The notes beneath the pieces are model-generated. The model saw only the letters and a list, made by a program, of their open reading frames with translations, was not told the origin of the DNA and did not search any database. Source: Prevotella sp. UBA7782 (lineage in GTDB: Bacteria > Bacteroidota > Bacteroidia > Bacteroidales > Bacteroidaceae). Taken from it: a stretch of 12,580 nucleotides of DNA. Positions within the stretch are counted from its first letter, which is position 1, and the number at the start of each line of letters is the position of its first letter. The translations under genes were made by a program, and so were the position numbers. The stretch is from the NCBI GenBank assembly GCA_002480935.1, contig DLDC01000065.1, positions 1 through 12,580 on the forward strand. The letters run 5' to 3'. Positions 1 to 7,763 of the stretch are shown one piece after another.

Positions 1-881
1 ACAAGACCGACGGCTTCCTCAAGAAGACCAAGAGCATGGTACGTGGTGACTTCTCTGGAGCATTCTTCCAGGCAGGTGTAGCCGAGCTTACCATGGCTGA
101 TATGTGTATCGGTATGATGCTTCACGGTGGCGTGATAGCAGCAATGGGTACATTCTTTGTATTCTCCGACTATATGAAACCAGCTATTCGTATCGCAGCC
201 TTGATGCAGGTTCCTGTCAAGTTCATCTGGACTCACGATGCATTCCGTGTGGGTGAAGACGGTCCAACGCATGAGCCCGTTGAGCAAGAGGCTCAGATCA
301 GGCTGATGGAAAAGCTGCAGAACCACCACGGAAACGACAGCGTGCGCGTGTTCAGACCTGCTGATGCCGATGAGACAACCGTGTGCTGGCAGATGGCAAT
401 GGAGAATACGGCCACGCCAACGGCCCTTGTTCTCTCCCGCCAAGGCATCGCCAAGCTGCCTGAAGGCAATGACTATCAACTGGCTCGCAAGGGTGCTTAC
501 ATTGTTGCAGGCAGCGATGCCAACCCTGATGTCATCCTTATCGCCTCAGGTTCTGAAGTATCTACGCTCGAGTCAGGCGCTGCTTTGCTGCGCAAGGATG
601 GCGTAAAGGTAAGAGTGGTGAGTGCTCCTTCAGAAGGATTATTCCGTCGTCAGCCCAAAGAATATCAGGACATGGTGCTGCCTTACGACGTAAAGAAGTT
701 CGGCATGACGGCCGGTCTGCCAGTCACTCTCGAAGGATTGGTGGGCATAGGACCCAATAGCCGCATCTTCGGAATGAAGAGCTTTGGCTTCTCAGCGCCC
801 TATAAGGTGCTCGATGAGAAGCTGGGTTACACCGGCGAAAATGTTTACAAGCAAGTTAAGGCCTTCTTGGCTGATGCATAA
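1..881 (+). CDS. tkt: Transketolase, C-terminal part (5' end outside window)
   Basis: Thiamine-diphosphate enzyme of the non-oxidative pentose phosphate pathway that moves two-carbon ketol units between sugar phosphates in the cytoplasm. The reading frame is open from the left edge (first full codon at base 3) and gives about 292 residues, under half of the usual 660-680, so the N-terminal PP domain is missing only because the window cuts it. Visible parts are the pyrimidine-binding domain, with the AGVAELTMAD segment whose Glu should activate the cofactor, the FIWTHDAFRVGEDGPTHEP substrate and cofactor loop, and then the C-terminal domain (ILIASGSEVST onward). The GVAEL form replaces the GxRE form of proteobacterial enzymes; from memory this is normal in Bacteroidetes. 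rpiB follows after 60 bases, a functional pairing. The internal ATG at 36 is not the start, because conserved sequence continues upstream of it. Confidence 0.96.
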   Translation, partial: KTDGFLKKTKSMVRGDFSGAFFQAGVAELTMADMCIGMMLHGGVIAAMGTFFVFSDYMKPAIRIAALMQVPVKFIWTHDAFRVGEDGPTHEPVEQEAQIRLMEKLQNHHGNDSVRVFRPADADETTVCWQMAMENTATPTALVLSRQGIAKLPEGNDYQLARKGAYIVAGSDANPDVILIASGSEVSTLESGAALLRKDGVKVRVVSAPSEGLFRRQPKEYQDMVLPYDVKKFGMTAGLPVTLEGLVGIGPNSRIFGMKSFGFSAPYKVLDEKLGYTGENVYKQVKAFLADA

Positions 882-893
882 ATATTTGTGTGG

Positions 894-914
894 AGAGGGG
901 CTGTATGCCCCTCT
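894..914 (+). terminator. Hairpin between tkt and rpiB
   Basis: A perfect 8-bp GC-rich stem (AGAGGGGC at 894-901, GCCCCTCT at 907-914) closes a 5-base loop and is followed by TTGCTT. It lies 13 bases after the transketolase stop and 27 bases before the rpiB start. The T tract is weak, so it may be a leaky terminator or an RNA-processing or stability hairpin that sets the tkt:rpiB ratio, rather than a full stop. Confidence 0.55.
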
Positions 915-941
915 TTGCTTAACCTATTAAAACATACGACT

Positions 942-1385
942 ATGGAAGTAAAGACTGTTGGCGTTGCCTGCGACCACGCAGGGTATCCTTTAAAGCAGTT
1001 TGTGCTGCAGTATCTTGATAAGAAAGGCTATCCTTACAAGGACTTTGGCACATACAGCGATGAGAGTGTTGATTATCCAGACTTTGCTCATCCCTTGGCA
1101 GAAGCAATAGAAAGCGGAGAGGTTTATCCGGGTATTGCCATCTGTGGCAGTGGCGAGGGAATGGCCATGACGCTGAACAAGCATCAGGGAGTGCGCGCCG
1201 GACTGGCTTGGTGCAAGGATATTGCCCAGCTCATACGCCAGCATAACGATGCCAATGTGCTTGTTATGCCGGGCCGGTTTATAGACAACAAGACTGCCGA
1301 AGTCATCATGGACGAGTTCTTCAAGGCTACGTTCGAGGGCGGAAGGCATGAGCGCAGGGTGAAGAAAATACCTGTAAGTAAATAA
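942..1385 (+). CDS. rpiB: Ribose-5-phosphate isomerase B
   Basis: Interconverts ribose 5-phosphate and ribulose 5-phosphate (RpiB/LacAB family). With the start at the ATG at 942 the protein is 147 residues, matching the family length. The frame stays open upstream to a GTG at 888, but those 18 codons run through the tkt-rpiB hairpin and show no family similarity, so 942 is preferred. Family motifs are present: ACDHAG near the N-terminus (D11, H12), the catalytic cysteine in AICGSGEGM (C68), and RQHNDANVLVMPGR (H101, N102, D103). It lies 60 bases behind transketolase on the same strand and probably shares its transcript. An allose-6-phosphate isomerase role is possible for this family, but the neighbour argues for the pentose phosphate role. 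Confidence 0.95.
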   Translation: MEVKTVGVACDHAGYPLKQFVLQYLDKKGYPYKDFGTYSDESVDYPDFAHPLAEAIESGEVYPGIAICGSGEGMAMTLNKHQGVRAGLAWCKDIAQLIRQHNDANVLVMPGRFIDNKTAEVIMDEFFKATFEGGRHERRVKKIPVSK

Positions 1386-1408
1386 AAAAGCTTTCTGGTT
1401 TAGACTTC

Positions 1409-1443
1409 GAAAAGCCGGGTTCTGACAAGGAGCCCGGCTTTTC
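1409..1443. terminator. Bidirectional rho-independent terminator between rpiB and fucI
   Basis: A perfect 11-bp stem (GAAAAGCCGGG at 1409-1419, CCCGGCTTTTC at 1433-1443) encloses a 13-base loop. The A run on one arm and the T run on the other supply a U tract in both directions. It sits between the convergent rpiB (+) and fucI (-) genes, 23 bases past each stop codon, as expected for a shared two-way terminator. Confidence 0.9.
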
Positions 1444-1466
1444 TGTTATCTTAAACAATAGAGGTT

Positions 1467-3245
1467 TCAACCATAGATAGGTCCGAATGTTTGACAAGCC
1501 CTATAGTCCTGACCTTCCTTATCCATGCCAAAGGCGTTCCAAGCCGACGGTCTGAAGATGTCCTTATCAGGCACATTGTGCATACAAACAGGTATGCGCA
1601 GTATAGAAGCCAGCGTGATGAGGTCGGCACCGATATGTCCGTAGGCTATGGCACCATGGTTGGCGCCCCAGTTGTTCATCATAGAATAAACGTCCTTAAA
1701 CGCGTCTTTGGTCGCATCGAGGCGCGGTGTGAACCACGTAGAGGGCCACGTCTTGTCCGTTCGCTTATTGATGATGTCGAAAACATCGGGTTCCAGGTCT
1801 ACCGTCCAGCCCTCGGCCAGCTGCAAAACAGGTCCCAAGCCCTTGACAAGGTTCACCCTAATCATCGTCATAGGCATACCTCCTCGCGTGAGGAAGCTGC
1901 TGGAGAAGCCGCCACCTCTGAAGTATCCCCTGTCAGCCGGATACCATGTGGTAGCCTTCAGGCACGCCTTGATGTCGGCATCCTTCAGCTCCCAATGGCT
2001 CTTCATCACGGGCTTGCCGTCTGCATCCGTCTCAGCACCAGTAGCATCCAGCGTTGTCGCGCCACTGTTGATGAGGTGCAAGAAGCCCTGCGCGGCCAGT
2101 CCCTGAGGCTCTTTGCCCGTAACCCGCTTCACGGCATCCTTGCTCCAGTAGGTTCTAACGTCTGAGAACATCACCCCCTTGTTGGTAAGCAGATGACCGA
2201 AGAGCATGGCCACGCCATTGAGTGAGTCGTTCTCCGTGGCCAGCACCCTAGCCTCGCGAGCCCCGTTCCAGTCGAACGACGTGCACATCATAGCCTCCGG
2301 GAAGTCGAAGTTAGGCAGATAGTCAGTCCATTGCCTTTGTCCCTGCACACCGGCCAGTATGGCGTTGTGTCCCAGCGACTCCTCTTTATATCCCATTTCC
2401 TCCAGCTTTGGATTGCCCTCCATGAGGTCGCGCATAATCAGCATATTCTTTACGGTGAACTCCCAGTCACGGTCTTTCTCCTCACGACTCTTCACCTTGG
2501 CTGGCACATTATAGTCGTGTCCCTCGTTAGGCTTGCAGTATTGCTCCACCCATGCCATGGCTTTCTTAAACTCTTCGGGGTCGTAGATGCCCTGATCCAC
2601 CCTTCGCAGTATCTCCACCAGGTCGATATACTCATTTCTGATGCCCAAGTAGTCTTGAAAGAAGTCAGGGTCTATGGTGCTGCCGGCAATGCCCATGCAG
2701 GGTCCGCCCATGCTCAGATAACTCTTTCCGCGCATGGTAGCCACAGCCTGAGCCGCCTTGGCAAAGCGCAAAATCTTTGTTTTCACGTCGTCAGGAATGC
2801 TATTATCGTCTACGTCCTGCACGTCTTTGCCGTAGATGCCGAACGCCGGCAATCCCTTTTGGGCATAAGCGGCCAGCACGGCAGCCAGATATACGGCTCC
2901 GGGACGCTCTGTGCCGTTAAATCCCCATACGGCTTTGGGATAGTAAGGATTCATATCCATGGTCTCGGCACCATAGCACCAGCACGACGTAACGGTGATG
3001 GTGGCTCCCACGTTCAGCCTTTCAAACTTCTCTGCGCAGGCCGCCGACTCAGCCACCCGACCTATTGTGGTGTCGGCTATCACACATTCCACGGGCGAAC
3101 CGTCACCATTTCTGAGGTGCGTGCTGATGAGTTCAGCCACAGCCTTGGCCAGATTCATGGTTTTTTCTTCCAGACTCTCGCGCACACCACCTTGCCGTCC
3201 GTCTATGACAGGGCGTATGCCAATTTTAGGATAAGCTTGTTTCAT
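1467..3245 (-). CDS. fucI: L-fucose isomerase
   Basis: Mn-dependent aldose-ketose isomerase converting L-fucose to L-fuculose; enzymes of this family also act on D-arabinose. At 592 residues it is essentially the length of E. coli FucI (591) and is recognisable end to end: [11 protein letters not shown] at the N-terminus, [35 protein letters not shown], and the C-terminal [16 protein letters not shown]. The metal-binding residues known from the E. coli enzyme have counterparts: E338 in [10 protein letters not shown]362 in SDVRTYWS and H530 in NWGANHG. The gene starts at an ATG 33 bases after the symporter stop, so it is very likely the last gene of that operon, and it ends at the two-way terminator. 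No fucK or fucA is in the window, so the next step must be encoded elsewhere or follow another route. Confidence 0.96.
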   Translation of the reverse strand: MKQAYPKIGIRPVIDGRQGGVRESLEEKTMNLAKAVAELISTHLRNGDGSPVECVIADTTIGRVAESAACAEKFERLNVGATITVTSCWCYGAETMDMNPYYPKAVWGFNGTERPGAVYLAAVLAAYAQKGLPAFGIYGKDVQDVDDNSIPDDVKTKILRFAKAAQAVATMRGKSYLSMGGPCMGIAGSTIDPDFFQDYLGIRNEYIDLVEILRRVDQGIYDPEEFKKAMAWVEQYCKPNEGHDYNVPAKVKSREEKDRDWEFTVKNMLIMRDLMEGNPKLEEMGYKEESLGHNAILAGVQGQRQWTDYLPNFDFPEAMMCTSFDWNGAREARVLATENDSLNGVAMLFGHLLTNKGVMFSDVRTYWSKDAVKRVTGKEPQGLAAQGFLHLINSGATTLDATGAETDADGKPVMKSHWELKDADIKACLKATTWYPADRGYFRGGGFSSSFLTRGGMPMTMIRVNLVKGLGPVLQLAEGWTVDLEPDVFDIINKRTDKTWPSTWFTPRLDATKDAFKDVYSMMNNWGANHGAIAYGHIGADLITLASILRIPVCMHNVPDKDIFRPSAWNAFGMDKEGQDYRACQTFGPIYG

Positions 3246-3278
3246 TTTGAATTGTTTTTATGGTTAGTAACATGTTTG

Positions 3279-4739
3279 CTATTTTTTAGCGCCCAACAAA
3301 GTGAGCAAAAAGCCCGTAACAAATATCACTGCCGTGCCCAGCACAATGGCCAGATACTCATGCAGGTGCACGCCCGGCAGGTCAAGAGGTCCTGCCAGCG
3401 AAATCCACCCTATCACCATCACGCCCAGCACCACGCCGGCTATGGCATGTCGGCGGCCAGCACGCCTCACGGCATAGCCCAGCAAGAAGAGTCCCAACAT
3501 GCCTCCCGAGAAGATAGAGCTCAGCGTCCACCATGCGTCTATGATGCTCTCAACGCTCAGCATGGCTATGGCCACCACAATGCCCAGCAATCCCACTACC
3601 AAACTAGAGCCTTGCAGGACGCGCACGTCGCGCTTGTCGTTTTGCGACCGGGTGAAAGGCTTCACATAATCGGTAAGGATAATGGTAGAGCTACTGGTTA
3701 TGCTGGTGGCCACGGTGCTCATTCCGGCCGCGAAGATAGAGGCAATGAGCAATCCGCGCAGGCCCACGGGCAGGCCCGTCACGATGAAGTAAGGAAAGAC
3801 ATAATCGGGCTTCTGACTTATCTCGGCAGGCAGCAGAGCCGGGTAGGCCGTGTAATAAGAGTAGAGCGCCGTGCCTATCAAGAAGAACAAAGCCGACACG
3901 GGAATAAACAGATAGCCCCCGAAGAGCGCCGAAAACTTAGCTGCCTTCATGCTCTTGGCCGTGTGGTAGCGCTGCACATAGTTTTGGTCTATACCGTAGT
4001 TTTGCAGGTTGATGAAGATGCCATATATCAGACACACCCAGAAAGTGCTCTCCGTGACACTCCCGCCAAACGAGCCCAGCGAGAACTTATTGCCCTGGTC
4101 GGAGTGTATGGCAAGGTCGAACACCTGGCCGGGACCGTCGGGCATACCCGTGAAGAGCAGGCCCAGGCAGAGCAGCGCGCCCGCTATGAGGATGAAGCCC
4201 TGTATGGCATCGGTCCATATCACGGCCTTGATGCCTCCTGCCATAGAGTAAACGATGATGGCCAGGCTCGTCGCTATGATGACCAACTGAATGTTCCACC
4301 CCATCAGGATGTTCATAGGCACGGCCAGCAAATAGAGAATGGAGCCCATGCGGGCTATTTGCGTGAGCAGATAACAGGCCGAAGCGTAGATGCGCGCCCA
4401 CCTTCCAAAGCGCTCCTCCAGAAAGGAATAGGCCGACACACTATTGCTTTCGCGATAGAACGGCACAAAATATTTGGCCGCGAAATAAGACGCTATGGGT
4501 ATGGAGAGGCTGAAGACAAAGGCGTTCCAGTTGCCTGCGAAGGCCTTGCCCGGATAGCCTATATAGCTGATGGAGCTCACATAAGTGGCGAAGATAGACA
4601 TGCCCACGAGCCATCCCGGCAGTGAGTGTCCGGCAGAGGTAAACTCCTCGGCCGACGTTCCTTTCTTAAAGAAGGAGCAACCGAATATCACCACACCTGC
4701 GGTAAAGAGCAAAAAAACTATAAAATCTATCGTGTTCAT
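3279..4739 (-). CDS. Sodium:solute symporter (SSS family)
   Basis: Inner-membrane secondary transporter of the SSS family that should couple Na+ entry to solute uptake. With the ATG at 4739 it has 486 residues and about 13 hydrophobic segments. The family signature GGIKAVIWTDAIQGFIL starts at residue 168, and a Ser/Thr-rich helix AAGMSTVATSITSSSTI (about 337-353) matches the region lining the second sodium site in SSS transporters. An upstream in-frame GTG at 4769 would add ten polar residues ahead of the first membrane segment and is less likely. The gene lies between the aldolase-like gene and fucI, so a sugar or sugar-acid substrate is a reasonable inference. Fucose uptake in Bacteroides usually uses the unrelated MFS protein FucP, and SSS members also carry sialic acid, other sugars and amino acids, so the substrate stays open. 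Confidence 0.9.
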   Translation of the reverse strand: MNTIDFIVFLLFTAGVVIFGCSFFKKGTSAEEFTSAGHSLPGWLVGMSIFATYVSSISYIGYPGKAFAGNWNAFVFSLSIPIASYFAAKYFVPFYRESNSVSAYSFLEERFGRWARIYASACYLLTQIARMGSILYLLAVPMNILMGWNIQLVIIATSLAIIVYSMAGGIKAVIWTDAIQGFILIAGALLCLGLLFTGMPDGPGQVFDLAIHSDQGNKFSLGSFGGSVTESTFWVCLIYGIFINLQNYGIDQNYVQRYHTAKSMKAAKFSALFGGYLFIPVSALFFLIGTALYSYYTAYPALLPAEISQKPDYVFPYFIVTGLPVGLRGLLIASIFAAGMSTVATSITSSSTIILTDYVKPFTRSQNDKRDVRVLQGSSLVVGLLGIVVAIAMLSVESIIDAWWTLSSIFSGGMLGLFLLGYAVRRAGRRHAIAGVVLGVMVIGWISLAGPLDLPGVHLHEYLAIVLGTAVIFVTGFLLTLLGAKK

Positions 4740-4795
4740 TGCATGTTGATTAAAGGTTAGTAGCCTCACTGGGGCGCAGCAGGCAAAGGATATGA

Positions 4796-4818
4796 GGCGG
4801 CAGAGGCTGGCTGCCGCC
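4796..4818. repeat. GC-rich hairpin between the aldolase-like and symporter genes
   Basis: A perfect 8-bp inverted repeat (GGCGGCAG at 4796-4803, CTGCCGCC at 4811-4818) with a 7-base loop begins 5 bases after the stop of the aldolase-like gene. No T run follows on the - strand, so it is not a standard terminator. It is more likely an mRNA-stability or processing hairpin within the operon. Confidence 0.5.
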
Positions 4819-4823
4819 CCTTG

Positions 4824-5762
4824 TCAGAACACCAGTTTGCCGTTTTCTATGGGCAGAGCAGCCAATGCACGCTCTATCTTTCTACGCTCTGGCGGATAGA
4901 ACTTATAGAAAGGTGATGCCACAAAATCGTCTTTGATGATTCCCAAGATAGACAAGGCACACTTCAAGCCCTTCAGATAGCTTGAGCTGTGCTTGCCCAC
5001 GGTGTAGATAGAGTCGCTTATCTGCATAATCAACTGCTGCAGTCGGAGCACCTCAGCCAGGTTTCCGGCGTGCGCGGCGTTATACATGGCTACGTAAAGC
5101 TCAGGAAACATGTTGGCGCCACCATTTATTCCGCCGTCGGCACCCATCAGCACGCACTCGCCCGTTATCTCTTCCGGACCCACAAACATGGCAAAGTCTT
5201 TGCGGTTTTGCATCTTATACATCACCTGCTGAAAGTAAACAGCATTGGCCGAACTGTCCTTAAAGCCTATCACCTTGGCGTTTTTAGAGATCTGTTCAAC
5301 TGTTTCTGGAGCGAAGTTCACCTTTACATGGCTCGGCATGTTGTATAAAAAGAGAGGCAAAGGCAACTGCGACACCAACTCATCATAAAACTGTACCAGC
5401 TCGGGCTGACCCGTAGCGGCATAATAGGGCGGCGCCGACACCACGGCATAAGCGCCACACTCGGCAGCCACCTCAGCCATCTTCAGACTCTCTACGATGG
5501 AGGTGTCACTCACACATACCAGCAACGGCAATCTTCCGGCGTTAATTCGGCACGACTCTCTTATCATCTTATGCCGCATGTTGTAGCTCAGGCTCTGCTC
5601 TTCGCCTGTAGTTCCCAAGATAAAGAGTCCGCTCACGCCGCCTTGCACAAGATGCTCTATGAGGCTCTCCAGGCTGGCTATGTCCAGCGTCTCGTTATCT
5701 ATAAGGGGTGTAACCAGTGGAGGTATAATACCGTTTAGGGGTGATTTTCTTACGATTGGCAT
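4824..5762 (-). CDS. DapA-superfamily aldolase/lyase (Schiff-base class I)
   Basis: A 312-residue TIM-barrel protein of the dihydrodipicolinate synthase / N-acetylneuraminate lyase superfamily, whose members form a Schiff base with pyruvate or a 2-keto acid. Visible parts are the GTTGE pyruvate-binding loop (residues 50-54), the general acid/base Tyr in FLYNMPSH (Y140), the Schiff-base Lys in IGFKDSS (K168), and a GGINGG loop (about 210-215). True DapA has an Arg soon after the YN-P motif (YNVPSR) that binds the semialdehyde carboxylate; here the aligned residue is His145, so lysine synthesis is unlikely. It lies upstream of a symporter and fucI. In the Campylobacter jejuni fucose locus a DapA-like protein is assigned to cleavage of a keto-deoxy sugar acid. 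A 2-keto-3-deoxy sugar-acid aldolase or a sialate lyase relative are candidates; the substrate is not decided. The ATG start sits inside an inverted repeat. Confidence 0.85.
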   Translation of the reverse strand: MPIVRKSPLNGIIPPLVTPLIDNETLDIASLESLIEHLVQGGVSGLFILGTTGEEQSLSYNMRHKMIRESCRINAGRLPLLVCVSDTSIVESLKMAEVAAECGAYAVVSAPPYYAATGQPELVQFYDELVSQLPLPLFLYNMPSHVKVNFAPETVEQISKNAKVIGFKDSSANAVYFQQVMYKMQNRKDFAMFVGPEEITGECVLMGADGGINGGANMFPELYVAMYNAAHAGNLAEVLRLQQLIMQISDSIYTVGKHSSSYLKGLKCALSILGIIKDDFVASPFYKFYPPERRKIERALAALPIENGKLVF

Positions 5763-5791
5763 AGTAAATAAGTTTTTAGTTTTTTACTATG
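5760..5791. promoter_or_regulatory. Inverted repeat spanning the aldolase start codon
   Basis: A perfect 9-bp inverted repeat (CATAGTAAA at 5760-5768, TTTACTATG at 5783-5791) has a 14-base A/T-rich spacer. On the - strand its downstream arm ends exactly with the ATG of the aldolase-like gene. It could be a repressor operator or an RNA hairpin that hides the ribosome site. No TAnnTTTG promoter was found in the 107-base gap, so transcription from the glutamine synthetase gene may continue through it. Confidence 0.45.
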
Positions 5792-5869
5792 AAGACGAAT
5801 CACCCCCCGGTTTGTCATCATTTACCGTTAAATTTTGCCCCGAGCCCTACCGCTGAGGCGCCACGCATG

Positions 5870-7375
5870 TCATCCGCAATGGAAGGCAGCGCGCACCAGT
5901 GGTGGTAGATCTTCGGGATGATCGGTTGTGGTTTGGCGCAGGTTGCGGTCCTTAAACGAACGCAGTTGCCGCTCCACACCGTCTATCATGGCAGGCGAGA
6001 ACACACCGTGCTGCTCAAAGATACCGCGTTGTGCCTCCAGGCAGTCGGCAGATGCGGCACAGCTGTCGGGCAGTTGCTTCAGCCTTGCCAGCCTCTCGGC
6101 ATATTGTTCTTCGTGTATGTTCACGTCTACATAGGTGTCGGCAGCCAGCTGCAAGGCGTTTTCCATCTCCAGCCCATGCAGACAACCGGCGCAGATGCCT
6201 GCCAACATCTGGTAAGGATCGGCCGAACCGTCAGCCGACCGTATCTCAAAGGTCTGCTTGTCGGTTGTGTCATAGCTCTGCTCGGGCTGCTGCCGGTTGG
6301 TCTGATGGCACATGTCTACTCCGGCATTCCATCCCAGCGGCACCCTGATAAGGGCCGAACGGTTGCGGTCGCCCCAGCAAACATTGGTGGGAGCTTCCTG
6401 ATGCGGCACCAGCCGGAAGTAAGAAGTGGGAGTCTTATTGCCGAAGGCGGTGAGGGCAGGCGCCACGTCTATGAGGCCGGCAATGGCCTTGCGTGCCGTG
6501 TCTGAGAGCCTGCCGTGCTCGGTCATCACGCTCTTTCCGTCGCTCATCAGCCTGATGTGGAAGTGCAAGCCACTGCCTGCCTCGCCCGTGGTTATCTTAG
6601 GCGCGAAGGTAACGTCATAGCCCTCGCGATAGCCCAAGTTGCGTATCACCCACTTGGCGATGAGCAGTTCGTCGGCAGCCTGCATGGCAGGAACGGGCAG
6701 AAACTCTATCTCACACTGCTCATACGACATGCCGTCCTTCACAAAGTTGCCCACCTCAGAGTGGCCATACTTAATGATGCCGCCCGCCTTGGCTATATAT
6801 TCCATGCACTTGGTGCGAAAAGCACCGCTCTTGACGAAGGGCGCCGACTCATGATAGCCGTGCTGCTCACGGGCGGGATAAACATTCTCGGCCTGCTTAA
6901 TGACGTAATATTCCAGCTCGCCCATGGCATGAAAGTCTATGCCGGCATGATCCTTCATGGCCCTGACGGCCTTGCGCAGTGCCCATTCGGGCGCACTCTC
7001 CATGGGCTTGCCATCCTTGTCGAAGTAAGAACACAAGAAGCACAGCGTGGGCTCTTCGGCAAACGGGTCGAGAAAAGCGGTAGAGAAGCGCGGCAAGACA
7101 TACAGGTCGCTGCTTGAAGCTTGTATGAAGTTGAAGAGCGACGAACCGTCTACACGTTCGCCACAGGTGAGTATCGACTTGAGATGTTTAAGACTTGTGA
7201 TGACAAAGTTAAGCGTCTTGAGCTTGCCGTCACCACCGGGATACATGAAATTAAGCAAGCGAACGTTGTTGTTTCTCACAAACGTTACCATGTCTTCAAT
7301 GGTAAACTGCTCCGGCGACTTCCTTAGTTGGGCCACCAGTGGATTGATGTTCATAGTTAGTCTTTCATCGTCCAT
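5870..7375 (-). CDS. Glutamine synthetase family protein (GSI-like)
   Basis: ATP-dependent ligation of ammonia to glutamate is the expected reaction. The 501-residue protein has an N-terminal beta-grasp domain (about 25-115) and a C-terminal catalytic domain. Visible catalytic features are GELEYYV (E153, E155, metal), EQCEIEF (219-225), the ATP loop GEAGSGLHFH (264-273), RLVPHQEAPTNVCWG with the flap Glu (E327), NRSALIRVP (glutamate and phosphate binding), and FEIRSADGSADPYQM (376-390). I see no NLYDLP-type adenylylation site, so control by adenylylation is unlikely. The ATG at 7354 (residue 8) is a possible alternative start. A strong Bacteroidetes promoter lies just upstream. The next gene is 107 bases away, so co-transcription with the sugar genes is possible but unproven. 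A gamma-glutamyl ligase acting on another amine is a less likely alternative because the glutamine synthetase motifs are well kept. Confidence 0.92.
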   Translation of the reverse strand: MDDERLTMNINPLVAQLRKSPEQFTIEDMVTFVRNNNVRLLNFMYPGGDGKLKTLNFVITSLKHLKSILTCGERVDGSSLFNFIQASSSDLYVLPRFSTAFLDPFAEEPTLCFLCSYFDKDGKPMESAPEWALRKAVRAMKDHAGIDFHAMGELEYYVIKQAENVYPAREQHGYHESAPFVKSGAFRTKCMEYIAKAGGIIKYGHSEVGNFVKDGMSYEQCEIEFLPVPAMQAADELLIAKWVIRNLGYREGYDVTFAPKITTGEAGSGLHFHIRLMSDGKSVMTEHGRLSDTARKAIAGLIDVAPALTAFGNKTPTSYFRLVPHQEAPTNVCWGDRNRSALIRVPLGWNAGVDMCHQTNRQQPEQSYDTTDKQTFEIRSADGSADPYQMLAGICAGCLHGLEMENALQLAADTYVDVNIHEEQYAERLARLKQLPDSCAASADCLEAQRGIFEQHGVFSPAMIDGVERQLRSFKDRNLRQTTTDHPEDLPPLVRAAFHCG

Positions 7376-7407
7376 AGCATCAAATGTGTTTAGGTTAACA
7401 ATCGATG

Positions 7408-7438
7408 CAAATATAGTTCATTATTTTGACCCGCCAAA
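7408..7438 (-). promoter_or_regulatory. Bacteroidetes-type promoter for glutamine synthetase
   Basis: On the - strand a TTTG -33 box (7438-7435) and a TATATTTG -7 box (7415-7408) are separated by 19 bases, an exact match to the TTTG / TAnnTTTG pattern of the Bacteroidetes primary sigma factor. The predicted transcript would begin near 7404 and reach the ATG at 7375 after a leader of about 30 bases. Confidence 0.8.
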
Positions 7439-7556
7439 ATAAAAGTCAAAATTTTTATTCACGACCCGCAATTATTCCGTTTAGCCCTCGTCCGATGGCC
7501 ATCAGCGCACTACGGGGTGAAGCAATCTGTGCCCTACCCCAGCGCATGGCAATGAG

Positions 7557-7644
7557 CAAAAACGGCCGTTTTACGACTCAAAACAGGCACTTTCGCAAAG
7601 CAAAACAGGCACTTTTGAAACGCTAAAGTACCGCTTTTGCAAAG
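7557..7644. repeat. Degenerate 22-bp tandem repeat, four units
   Basis: Four consecutive 22-base units begin at 7557, 7579, 7601 and 7623. Units 2 and 3 agree at 19 of 22 positions and share CAAAACAGGCACTTT exactly; units 1 and 4 are more diverged (about 13-14 of 22 against their neighbours). Each unit has an A-rich 5' end, a GC-containing core and a T-rich part, so each is partly palindromic. Unit 1 contains the perfect 14-base palindrome AAAACGGCCGTTTT (7559-7572). Confidence 0.7.
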
Positions 7645-7715
7645 AGCAAGTCAACAGGCTGTCAGTCAATAATTTCGCTTCAGTTGTACTCATTCATCAA
7701 CAAAGTCGTCAAACA

Positions 7716-7755
7716 GTGGCCGTAGCCATCGGCGTATTCGCTTTCTGACGGCCAC
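7716..7755. repeat. Inverted repeat GTGGCCGT / ACGGCCAC
   Basis: A perfect 8-bp inverted repeat has arms at 7716-7723 and 7748-7755 and a 24-base loop. No T tract follows either arm, so it is not a typical terminator. Function is unknown. Confidence 0.4.
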
Positions 7756-7763
7756 AAGAATGA

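Noticed and set aside
2331..4625. 764-codon open frame on the + strand, antisense to the symporter and part of fucI
   Set aside because: It overlaps two well-identified genes on the other strand, crosses their boundary, is rich in His, Gln, Arg and Ala with no recognisable domain, and looks like a by-product of codon bias in the real genes.
5763..5869. Independent promoter for the aldolase-symporter-fucI genes
   Set aside because: No TTTG / TAnnTTTG pair was found on the - strand in this gap. A promoter of another type cannot be excluded, but the sequence gives no support for one.
5918..7117. Two + strand open frames of 195 and 200 codons opposite glutamine synthetase
   Set aside because: They lie wholly inside a gene with intact catalytic motifs, have no family resemblance, and fit a codon-bias shadow.
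7426..7626. 66-codon + strand frame in the large gap
   Set aside because: It reads through the 22-bp repeat array, has no domain or plausible leader, and its composition differs from nearby proteins.
7557..7644. CRISPR array
   Set aside because: The units abut each other without spacers, are only 22 bases long and diverge between copies; no cas gene is present.
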